Below are positions 33,097 to 43,063 of a stretch of 64,000 bases of DNA, one piece after another. The stretch spans positions 14,683,263 through 14,747,262 of the forward strand of contig NC_134028.1 in assembly GCF_964204645.1 (NCBI RefSeq), written 5' to 3'. Source of the stretch: Tubulanus polymorphus (Eukaryota > Nemertea > Palaeonemertea > Tubulaniformes > Tubulanidae). The notes below the pieces were generated by a model. That model made no database searches and was not told the DNA's origin. It saw only the letters and a program-made list of their open reading frames with translations. The position numbers and the translations under genes were made by a program. Position 1 is the stretch's first letter. Each line of letters opens with the position of its first letter.

Positions 33097-33336
33097 GTGG
33101 ATTTCGACAAAGCATTTGATAAGGCACAACATCAGCCATTACTAAACAGGCTATTAGGAAACAGTATCAGTGATAGGTCGCCCAAATGGCTCAGCAGTTA
33201 TCTCTGAACGAAAAATTGTAGCCGAAATCAACGGAACGCCTCATCTTGGAACAAGTCAGTCTAACTAGTGGAGTCACGCAAGGTAGTATCCAAAGTGGTC
33301 TTCTGTTTAATGTCCTGACAAATGACATACACAGTA
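33097..33336 (+). pseudogene. Non-LTR reverse transcriptase fragment
   Basis: Reads VDFDKAFDKAQHQPLL, PKWLSSYL, and in shifted frames VAEINGTPHLG and LTSGVTQGS...LLFNVLTNDIH. These are RT motifs A-B/C-region signatures of LINE-type polymerases. Only ~80 residues remain, with a stop and shifts. It begins about 60 bp inside the 5' end of the Helitron-like element and recurs at the same place in the inverted copy. Confidence 0.7.
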
Positions 33337-33721
33337 ATCCAAAAACCAGACCGAGTAAATTTCCAAAAAACGAACTTAACACGCTGTTCGACCAAAAAAC
33401 TTAATGTTCCGACAAGAAAATCTTGTTCAAGTAAAAACAATTCAGTTTGATCGAACAATACGCTTTTTGTTTGAATCAAAACTTACTTCATTCTGACAAA
33501 AACATGTGATCGAATGAAAAGCTATGTTATTGTTGAAATGAAAAACATTTTGTCCCGTCAAAAATATTCGGTTGAGCGAAAACAATTTTTTCGAACGAAT
33601 GTTTGAATGAAAACAATTCTGTTTGATTGAATGAAATACTTAATACTTTTGGTTCGGAGAAAAAACTTTTTACAATATGCTTGTTTGAATAAAAAACTTA
33701 CGGTTGGTTATGACTCCTTGT

Positions 33722-33862
33722 GACTGGCTTTGCTGAAAGTCGCAACCCGTCGCAAGGGAGCGTAGGTCGATGAGTCGTTGCGACACAATTGTCGCTGGCG
33801 GTCGCAGTGATTGGCGTCGCAGTGAGTCACAAGCCGTCGCAAGGCCGACCTACGCCCTGCTT
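33722..33862. mobile_element. Harbinger-like MITE inside the Helitron-like element
   Basis: GCGAC/GTCGC-rich sequence ending GGCCGACCTACGCCCTGCTTAAG, like the ends of the Harbinger at 17797-21130 (GGTCGGCCTTGCGACG). A longer version (47250-47525) is in the inverted copy with both ends visible: GCCGGGCACAGGTCGGCC and GGCCGACCTACGTCCGGC. Confidence 0.65.
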
Positions 33863-35282
33863 AAGTCATTAGGAATTAATGAAATACCAGTTTCATTTAT
33901 GATGAAAAAACTCAAATGAAAAGTCTGGCTTATAAAGCTGTCTGCTGAGACGAAATTTTCAAAAAAATCTTCATTTTTGGCAATAAAATTGTTAATTGTG
34001 ATTGATCGTTGCAAGTCACAACCAGTTAATCACTTATTAACATGCATTTTAATAAATCTGATTCCTCCTTTACAGTGAACTTAGCTTTAACCTAGTAGAG
34101 GCTACTAGCCTATGTAGGCCTATGTATATGCGTAGGCCTAACATCCGGACAGATTGGTCGTAGGCCTATTGAATAACAACCCACCTAAATATCGTAAATT
34201 TAGTTTTGAAGTTCAATCCAATGAGTCCGTTAATAAACGCAACAATTATACTGTGTTTGTTTGAGACCGTAAAGCTCAGTACCGGTAGGCCTTAAGCCGC
34301 GTAAAACTCGATAAACACTTCAAGCAACACAGCGAACGATCTCCTTTCCCCCACAGCGAACGCTTACTCCGAATGTCAAGTGTGAGTCCAGCATACGGAT
34401 AGGAGTGTGTTATATACTTGTATTTAGTAAATACCTTGTGCATTTGACAATGATCTGTATGTACTGTAGGAAATATAGAATATTGATGGTATTGATATAG
34501 AGGTTGAAGCCCGCGGCCGAATAAAGTAATATATTCTTTTATTTTGATACCTTGTCGACATAACAGCTTTTCTCCGCTATTTCTCTTCGGCGTGTTTACT
34601 TTAGGCCTACGACTCCCCGGTACACTTATGATTTACCTTAGTAAATACACGGTTAATTTGGTAAAGAAAAATAGGTATTGCTAAATTAACTGCTTGAGGC
34701 CCGCAGCCAAATCACTGGTAGTAATGAATTAATTTGTACTCGATTTGATTCTCAGCCCCTGAACGACGATGTAGTGACACACGTCGATTTGTCGATGTTT
34801 ATGGCTCGACAGTGCTTTTAAAATCTAAAGTAGTAAATTTCCTGTGTATCAGTAATATAATTTGATGAGGAAAATGGGTTATTGTTAAAATTAGTTATTA
34901 AAAACCGCGACAGAATGTGCAATCTTTCGGTAATAAATTTGTTAATTTATGCTTGAATTGATAATCGATGTGACAAGAAACGTGCGGTAGATTTCGGAAA
35001 GACAACTTAGAAAAACATGTCGGCTCTTTGAATGGGGCTCAATTTTCGATGTTCACGACCCGACAGTGCTTTTGTAACGTTGATTCTTCAAAATTCGCAC
35101 GGAGTATTTGTAGATCGAAGTGAGCTGAATAATATCAGACGGATTGTATCGGCAACAGCGGTAATGTAAAAAAGCCTATGTACTTTTGACAAAAAATGTG
35201 TGGAAAAAAATAATAATAATAATAATAATAAGAAACACGCGAATCTCAATAGGGTTTTCTGTGATGTAACAGAAAACCCTAA

Positions 35283-35420
35283 TAATGCAAACAGTGGTAA
35301 AGACTCTCAACTACTATGAGAATGACATCGGCGCTGTTTTCAATGTGACATATGTAAACACATGAAGAAGCGACTCGACTTATACACCGACTATAGCCCT
35401 AGCACAACTTTTTAAACTGA
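35283..35420. mobile_element. Right part of the split Tigger-like MITE
   Basis: Reverse complement of 53205-53344 (GCAAACAGTGGTAAAGACTC, CACATGAAGAAGCGACTCG, CCGACTATAGCCCTAGCAC). Continues the piece at 32795-33037. Confidence 0.8.
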
Positions 35421-36390
35421 AAATTTTCGAATTCAACACATTGTCAGGATATCATACTCAAAGGATTATGCGTTGCCGTTGTATAGTAAGTAAAATATCG
35501 CTAACTAAAAATTTCAATTTCCGGTTCTGACTAGGGCCATCAAACGAGTAATTCAAGAACTTGAATTTGTCGATATCCCATATACCACGGAGTGTTATCT
35601 TAGGGGTTTCCTGGTTGAACAAAATCATATCAATGAGACTGTCATCTGATTCTCCATCAACATTTTTTCCATGGGCAGATTTAGGGGTGGTCTCAGGGCC
35701 CAGATTCCTGCCTTCCCACTGGGATTATAGCCACTACGTAAAAAACTCCCACTAACAAACTGTATTATTTCATCAAAATTTATTCAAATCTAGCTCGCAA
35801 ATCAAGCAGCAATTAGATAATCGGTTGGCCAATGACAGAGTCGATTGAAGCGTAACCGTTCAAAACTGAAATAGTCTAAATTTGAACCTTTGATAAGACT
35901 AAGAAAATCTCTCTCCTTTTTTAATATTCTTTTTTCCTTTCATTTGACCATTTAAACAAAAAAAGTGGCCGCAGCCGTGTTTAAGACGTGTGCGGCCGGG
36001 ACCGGGACAGGGGCCGTGATTCAGACCCTACTACTAGTACGCCAATCAGAGGCCACAGTCTACATTCTGCACAGAGGCAGGATCGTAGCGAACAAGCAGC
36101 ATCCATTTGTGTGTTCGATTTCAACTATATACTACACAATGTTGGTCCACCAGTACGGTGTTTTTTAACCCAAATTAGTATTGTTTACTATTCTTCTGGA
36201 TGTCAATACAAACGTTTTTTTCGTCACATATGCTCACATAATTAAACGTACCGCGATTTTACATGAATTGGCTCAATGCCAATTTCATATCGCTGACAAA
36301 GGTAAACCAAAAAGCCTAAGATGTACCCCTTGATTGAATTCAGAAGTTTTCATGAAAATCTGTCTATTGATACGATCTCCATCGGTCGTA
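35421..36390. other. Repeat fragments, no gene
   Basis: Includes an inverted start of repeat C (35510-35585), a ~75-bp word shared with 41180-41255 (TTCAACACATTGTCAGGATATC), and the GC-rich inverted match to 31375-31455. No exon chain. Confidence 0.45.
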
Positions 36391-37202
36391 GGTAAAATTC
36401 CCTAGGTAAAAATCCCCAAATATTGGAAGTAGGTAAAAATTCCCACTTGGTGATTTTCAAGAACATTTCAAAGCAAAATGTGTGGTAGACCACATGGGGT
36501 TTTGATAGATGTAAGCTCTATGTATATTCGGCCAATAGAAATCCTGTAACTCTGCATGCTATATCCTCCCCTTTTTATGCTGAATAAAGCAGTTATCTGT
36601 AGTCAGTCTAAGAATCGGGTTGATGTTTTCTTTCTCCGCAAATGTGAGTGTCCACAAAATGTTTCTCCAATTTTGTTCATTTGCAATGAGATTGAAATGT
36701 GTTTGAACTGCGCAATGGAATCTTTTGTTGGGATAAATTCTTTAAATAAACTGTTAGAATAAAATTAATTGTTAGAATTAATAAGAATAATGAACTTTTT
36801 ATTTGAAATATCTTAACATTCGAACTGGAATATTTTTGAGCTGTGAACTCTAGTTGACTTCATGAATTATAAGTAATAGTGAACTTATAAATGTAGATAT
36901 TTTAGATTCAAGCTAGTGTAATATATTTGAAAAGTGCAATGAACCCTTTCATTAAGCTGTGCGATAACTTTAAGTACTAATTAAGTATTAACGAACAGTA
37001 AATTTGTAGTATGTTTTAATTCAAATAGTATATACTATAGTTTGTATACTCATGATATCCTTATGATGTTCCACAAAAATAAATTGGATATATATACATC
37101 AATAATATTAATTAATTGACCAAATGATTGTATCTACTTACACTACATTCAGGAGGGGGATTTTTACCTACTTTGGAGAATTGGCGATTTTTACCAAGAT
37201 AA
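36391..37202. mobile_element. Possible inverted-repeat element with GGTAAAAATCCCC ends
   Basis: TAGGTAAAAATCCCCAAAT and TAGGTAAAAATTCCCAC at the left face GGGGGATTTTTACCTAC and GGCGATTTTTACCAAG at the right. The 0.7-kb interior is AT-rich with one 68-aa frame of no recognisable family. Ends and duplications are not sharp. Confidence 0.4.
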
Positions 37203-38139
37203 TTTTTTACGCTAACCTCTCCATCACACAGACACAACTGCATGGTCATTCATCATGAATATACTTGATAGCGGATTTTCACCACTGACTCAAATAGACA
37301 CTCTCCATGTTCATGGTGTGACGATTTCTATACACTGTGTACGAAGTTGGTTAGACAACTTATTTTCATAAATCGAACGATTTCCAAGATTCACACCCCC
37401 TCTATCCCAATTTTACAGCCCTTCTATAAAATTCACTGCTTTTCATGGCTCTGGCAGTTGAATCATTTGAAGTTACCAAGAAAACTTTAACTGGGCCACA
37501 CAAGGTGTTTTTCATATACATGCACAGATCAATACACCACATTGCAGCGAGTATGTGTCACGCACATGTGTGAAGCATGAATATAGGTAAAGGCCATCTG
37601 TACTTGCGAAAAGAAATGCAGTTCCAACAAGAGGCCCATGGGCCTTGAAGCATTGGTAGATTATACTGTGGTAAGGTATTAAGTGGTTAATGCTTTACAT
37701 CTGCTGGAAAATGTTCTATGACGATGTGGATTGGAAGGACCACAGACATAAGAATTGAATGTATTTCATTTTTTCTGCCGAACGAATTAGCCTTCGCTAT
37801 TTGTATTGTTACACCTCATTCATGCAATTTTGTTAAAGACGAAACTAGTTCATTCTGATGTCCCAGCCGAGAGATTTATATCAATCAGTATTTCTATACA
37901 AAAACCTGTCTAATAAAACAATTTCGTCACTTTCGCCTACACAAGATTCGTATTCAATGTACAACTGTAAGGTTAATCTCGACTGACTGTGGTTTTTCTA
38001 ACATGAACTGTTAGTCCCTATTGCTGAATAATGAAAACAACTAGAATGTCGCTGAAGACTACTGATGTCCCCACATCAGGTGAAACACCTAAGTATAAAA
38101 TACACCCCCGAGTGTATGTCGACCTATTTCTGAAGGCAG
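37203..38139. other. No gene recognised
   Basis: AT-rich sequence leading into the minisatellite. Words such as ATGGGCCTTGAAGCATTGG suggest more diverged repeats. Confidence 0.35.
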
Positions 38140-38800
38140 GAAATGAAAATACAAAACGGCTTCCAGTGACCTTGACCTTTGACCTACAGGACTCAAAATC
38201 TAATCAGTCACTCACTAGGGTAACCCATTTATTAAATTTCACAAAGTTATCTTATACCGTTTATGAAAAAAGAGCATGGAAATGCAAAATACAAAACAGC
38301 TCCTATCGAACTTGACCTTTGACCTACAGGACCTGAAATGTAATCAGTTCTCGAGGTCTCGAGGATAACCCATCCAAAAATTGTCACCTATTCATCTCAA
38401 ACCATCTACAAGATAGAGCCCGGATAAGAAAAATACATAACAGCTTCTAGTGACCTTGACCTTTGACCAACACTACCTGAAATCTAACCAGTTATCCACG
38501 GTCCCTAGGATAACCCATCCATAGAATTTCGGTAAGTTATCTTAAACCGTTTATGAGTTAGAGCCTGGAAATGATATTCACAAAATGGCTTCCTGCGACC
38601 TAGACCATGGACCTACAGGACCCAAAATCTAATCAGTTAACCATGGTCTCTAGTACAACCCATCCATAGAATTTCAGTAAGTTATTTTATACCGTTTATG
38701 AGTTAGAACCCGGAAATGAAATTCACAAAATGGCTTCCTGCGACCTTGACCTTGGATGTAGAGGACCCAAAATCTAATCAGTTACTAACCTCATTTAGTA
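38140..38800. repeat. ~144-bp tandem repeat (GACCTTGACC type), about 4.5 units
   Basis: The CTTGACCTTTGACC landmark recurs at 38171, 38311, 38455, ~38600 (diverged) and 38745, so the spacing is 140, 144, 145 and 145. Each unit has AAAATCTAATCAGTTA, AACCCATCCATAGAATTTC and TTATACCGTTTATGAG. Units differ by 10-20%. Confidence 0.85.
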
Positions 38801-38945
38801 CAAGACAACTCTTGAATTGGAAGAATATCTGTCGAAGGGTGTATCTGCTCGGGCACGGAAACCACTGCAGACAGACGGACGGACGACGAAGTGAATACAG
38901 TATGCCCCATGATGCTTTGTGGGGGCATAAAAACAGAACGATTTT
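38801..38945. repeat. GACGGACG...GGGGGCATAAAAA tail of the tandem-repeat element
   Basis: CAGACAGACGGACGGACG, then ATGCCCCATGATGCTTTG and GGGGGCATAAAAAC, a repeat end familiar from mollusc and other marine invertebrate genomes. The pieces ending at 42845 (CCACAAAGCGTTTTGGGCA, then TAAAAA) and 48050 (CGTCCGTCCGT) look related. Confidence 0.6.
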
Positions 38946-39179
38946 TCTGAATGCAAATACTCTCGATGCATAAGAGGTAGATTACCCGGACAAACGTACG
39001 CACAAAAACGTCGCACAGTGAGCTATGCCGGCGTTGGTGTCACTAGTGAGGCAGGCTGATGATTGCTTGTTTGTCTTTTTGTTTGTTAACGTCGTTCGGA
39101 CTTTGGTTTTTAACCCTATTTGATTGTTCATTTAACCTCTCTACGGGACGGCCTTTGAAGTGTTTCCCACACACTGTAG

Positions 39180-39278
39180 GCAGTCAGCAGGACTCGAACA
39201 CCACTTGACACTAAGCACTGATAGTGGATGCAACAGCATCACACCTTATCTCACTGAGCTACCGAGGCCGCTCGATTC
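39180..39278 (-). repeat. tRNA-derived SINE head
   Basis: On the minus strand: GCCTCGGTAGCTCAGTGAG (A-box region) and, ~55 bases on, GGTGTTCGAGTCCTGCTG (B-box). The spacing is too long and the acceptor-stem pairing too poor for a functional tRNA, so this is called a SINE/tRNA pseudogene. Confidence 0.6.
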
Positions 39279-39542
39279 AATTCCCAAAAACAACAGAAGC
39301 GGCAAATAACCATCGCGATATTGCAATTTACAACAAACAACGTGTAAATTCAATCACTGTTGTTCAATGCATGGAAAAAAAGTTAATTTTCCCAGTGCGC
39401 ACTACAAAGCAAATCGATCTGCCGAGTGCGTAAGGGGCTGCTACCGCCTCGTGAATGCGCAGGAGGGCAGGGCATCTTAAACTGAAAACTTATAGTAGAA
39501 TATAGCCAACTGTCAGTCAACTGATTGATGACATGGTTGTTC

Positions 39543-40236
39543 TCGGCGTACTTGACAATATTTTCCGCTGATAAACAACTCTGGTAAAATTGAATAAAAT
39601 GATCTATCTTTATTGGTGATATTGTATCATGGTGGTAGCCTACCGTTTACTGTTTGATGTTTCGTGTCATCATGAAATGGTTTTAACTTAAGCAAAGGCG
39701 TTCCCGCACGTTCACATAACTTACCTATACGGGTTTCAGTCACGACTACGCCTGTCGTACCACTGCTTTAGAAATACGTATTGTGATGCTGAGAATTAAT
39801 CCTAATTAATCCCGTGGGTACTGATAGTTGGAATAACAGTGATATTCAAACGCTATGATATTCATAAATAGGAGGTACATAATTTTATGTTTTTCTATTC
39901 AGAAGAGGCCTTTCCCTATTCTTTTCCGCCAATGTCAATGCGAACATATCACTACGCGATTGCCCAACCCCTCTCATCCACCAGACTAACAAGAAAAATG
40001 CGATAGAATAACTTTTTGGGCCATTAAATCAGAAATCTGGCGACGCTATCTTGAAGGGAATAATTTAAAAATTATTTTGAGTCATTTTCAGCTGTGTCTT
40101 ATGTTTTACGAGAAAGGAGTTACAATTTGAAGTGACTTTGAAAATGAGAAGAAGAGATGGCGTTTTTTTACTACAACTTTCGATCCATTTTACTAGCATT
40201 GGCATGACGTCATAGACATCAACCAATGCTAATGAG
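39543..40236. repeat. ~690-bp dispersed repeat A, copy 2
   Basis: Second full-length copy of the repeat at 10412-11098. It differs mainly by a short insertion (AACTTACCTATAC) near 39720 and small deletions. No foldback arms are attached here, which separates the repeat body from the palindrome seen next to copy 1. Confidence 0.8.
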
Positions 40237-40573
40237 GGATTAATTGGACTGAGGCTGTAGACTGTAGTGGGAACAGGCTCCAAAATGGCTATTTTACACA
40301 CCAAAATGACTGTGGAGGTAATCTTCGAGATGCATGTAATATAAATTGGGTTTTTTCACCTACCACCTAAGACATACCACGACACACAACAATCAATCAA
40401 CAAGAGATCCACGGATCTTTATATCTCGGGCGCAGAATGTTATCTTTGTAATGTATAGGCACCATCTGATTGATGCATCTTTAAGGTTTTCCTTGAACAC
40501 TTCATGGATGTGTAAAATCTGCTGATTTCGGTGAACAACATCATCGAAATCTAATTAGCAATCATCACGGCAA

Positions 40574-40935
40574 TACGGGATATCGACAAATTCAAGTTCT
40601 TGAATTAATTGTTTGATGGCGCTGGTCAGAACCGGAAATTGGAACCTAAATCCGCCATGCTCCAGTTCATTTGCAATGAAAATCTCTCGCTTCAAGTTTT
40701 CAATCAGTGATATTACTTACTATATATCGTCACACGTAATCCTTGAAATATGTTATCCTACCGCTACGTTGGATATGATAAAACCTCACTGCAAAGGCTA
40801 GAAATCACTATAAGTGTCCTAAAATTATCAAAAAACATTTTGCGACGGCTGAAGCTGTAAAGACTGGTTGCCAGGTATCACATGGTCGCAGCACTTGACG
40901 ACCCAATTTTGATTGCTGGTTCGAGTCGTGGTACT
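40574..40935. repeat. Dispersed repeat C, copy 2
   Basis: Same order and end (GGTTCGAGTC) as 32271-32640. The A/B-box-like tail reads GATTGCTGGTTCGAGTCGTG. Confidence 0.7.
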
Positions 40936-41179
40936 TTTCATATTTTTATTATGAATCTACGAGTGTAGTCCTTCAAAAATCAATTCTATTTCATAATATT
41001 ATTTCATATTTATCAGTGTAGCCTGCAAAAAATTCATCTTAGAGTCTTGAACTCAACAACAAAGTGATGACACCCGGCACCAGTCATAACTTCCATTAGC
41101 TGCTTTGAGCGTCATCGCTAAATTTGTGGTTTTTGGCATTTTGACATTTCTAGTGATCTTTAGCGTTCAAAGTGAGGTT

Positions 41180-42845
41180 TTATCGAATTCAACACATTGT
41201 CAGGATATCATACTTAAAGAATTATGCGTGCCGTTGTATAGTAAGTAAAACATCGCTTACTATAAACTTGAAGTGAGACGAGGTTTGGGCCTATTCGATT
41301 GTGCGGGCATAATCTTCCATGAAGTAGCGTATCGATTGAATCTTCGGTTATTTGCATAATGAAATAGATATGGGGAGACGGAGTCGATACTACGGTTATC
41401 AAATTAAAAATAAACATATAAGACTCTCCCATGACTGGGAAATGAGAAACTAGAACTGAGCAGATTAATAGATGAGAAGATTAAAAGACCGGTTTGTCTG
41501 CGTCAATCGAATATCCCCTTACATTGATTGACAGAGGGAGCTCAGCCAACCGCAGGGAGCAGTTATTTTACTTCAATGTAACGTTGTGCATCGGCCTTCT
41601 AGCCGTTTTATGAAACAAAATGCTCCTTGAAATTTCTTTAAAAATCGCCATAAATTCGTCGATTTCTCTTAAATGTACGCGATATTCAAAATTCCATTTC
41701 CAACAGATTTTAGCCACATGATCAAGCTACATTTTGCGCATGAACATTGTAGATTGTATGACTTCGTGTCAAAGTTATAACCTCGATTTTTGTGACCCAT
41801 TACAACATCTCGGGCTACAAGTACATGGCAAAACCATGTCACAAAAGGCAAAAGAACAAATTTCTAGTGGCTATTTGTCTATAGTTGAAGGAGCATGAAA
41901 TAAGCCACACAGAGACTTTTAAGAAACTTTTTTCTTTGCACTGTGTGGTCAGCCACACATACTGCTTTAGCCATATAATGTACAAATGGGCTGATGGCCA
42001 GCCACACAATTTCAAGTCTGTGAGAACAAATGAATGGACAGACGATGAAGTGAACTCGATAGCCTGCTGGAAGTCCAAAGTAGGCTAAAAAGGCAATAAG
42101 ACTAACAGTTAGAAGTGGATATTTTGAACACACTTCCCCATCATTCCATAGTGAAGAAATTTTAAAGATTTGTTTGGTATTCACAATAATGGTCTCGGTC
42201 AATTCATGTATGGCTATTTCAACAGTGATCTCCCAGGTATTTTCAATAATCTGTTTTCCTTTGTACACAATATCCATAGAGTCCTTTCTAGAAATTTGAT
42301 AGCATTCAATATACAATTAACCAAGTCCATAGCATTGTCAAAATGTCTTTTGATATCTAGGCCATTGCTTTGGAAATTTAAATCCTATCATCTCAACATC
42401 AAGATTTTGAGTGAGTGGCCGAGTTACCTCATTACAAGTATCATTGCCTTTTTCTGAATCAGCTATGTAACATCTTTGACCAGCTACATAATTTTGGTGG
42501 CACATCATCGTGCGATGAATTCAAGCATTTTCAAATTACTTTTGCATCTGTGATGGCAGATGATAGATATTCAAGTTATTGCAGACAACTTTGATTTCAT
42601 CACAGAATGGTCAGAAATCAAACCATGGCTTAGCTATGATCAAAACACAACCTGGAAACAAAACGCCAGAAGGAACATGGGTTACTAAACATTGCCTAGT
42701 TATGAAGTGCATTAAGTGGTGGTAAACCAGATCCCTCATGCTCTTATCACATGATGTGACTGTCTGTGATGTATTCAAGTCCTGAAAAGGTGCAAAATGC
42801 AAGCACAACGCCCCTCCCACAAAGCGTTTTGGGCATAAAAACCCC
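41180..42845. other. Repeat-derived segment, no gene
   Basis: Begins with the TTCAACACATTGTCAGGATATC word shared with 35430. From ~41890 to 42845 it resembles an inserted element whose end is CCACAAAGCGTTTTGGGCAT followed by AAAAACC. Long minus-strand frames here show no family features. Confidence 0.4.
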
Positions 42846-42913
42846 TCAATTGATTAGCGGTACTGACCTGGTAGGAAAAATTTTAAGATTTAAAAGATGA
42901 TCTAACTTCTTAC

Positions 42914-43063
42914 CTGTAAAAAGCTACACGGAGTGCCCGTTGCTAAATCTAGTGTCATATTGCCTAAGACTAGGCAGGTTTTTCCTGATTTATGGATGAC
43001 AATCTTTCCAACAGATCCATCATGAAAATCTTTTAAACTGGTTCCTTTATTTACATCTTCATT
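42914..43063 (-). CDS. POLR3D: RNA polymerase III subunit RPC4 (POLR3D), C-terminal exon
   Basis: A 150-bp exon with a TTTCAG acceptor and GTAAGA donor and phase 0 at both ends, encoding exactly 50 residues. It contains DFHDGSVGKIVIHKSGK, LVLGNMTLDLATGTPCS and FLQ, the highly conserved C-terminal block of RPC4, a subunit of the TFIIF-like RPC4/RPC5 pair in RNA polymerase III that acts in initiation and termination. The expected last exon (ELVSV...VLGH..H..V..PDF) and the N-terminal exons were not found on either side; the flanks are repeats. Either introns are very large or the exon is a stranded duplicate. No lesions are visible, which favours a living gene. Confidence 0.8.

Larger units (their letters stand above)
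33038..35282 (+). mobile_element. Complete 2.2-kb Helitron-like hairpin-ended element (copy A)
   Basis: Inserted in a Tigger-like MITE. Joining its flanks GATTTAA and TAATGCAAAC gives exactly the uninterrupted sequence at 53335-53351, so the ends are known and no target duplication was made. The 5' end is ATATAGCTGCAAAGCAGC then AACGGGTTTTCT; the 3' end is hairpin AGGGTTTTCTGT/ACAGAAAACCCT then AA. The CTAA terminus and insertion between A and T are Helitron traits, whereas a 5' TC is lacking and the two ends share GGGTTTTCT in inverted sense, as in Helentron-type asymmetric ends. Inside are a reverse transcriptase scrap, TTCGAACGAA-rich degenerate repeats and a GCGAC-rich Harbinger-like piece. 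No Rep/helicase gene, so non-autonomous. Confidence 0.75.

Noticed and set aside
39180-39278. Functional tRNA gene
   Set aside because: A-box and B-box are present, but the acceptor stem does not pair and the spacing is wrong; better as a SINE head.
41879-42316. 145-codon minus-strand frame as a membrane protein gene
   Set aside because: It lies in an inserted repeat and has no conserved pattern; the hydrophobic run comes from repeat sequence.
42398-42900. Terminal exon of POLR3D downstream of the recognised exon
   Set aside because: I looked for the expected VLGH...PDF pattern on the minus strand to 40.9 kb and did not find it.
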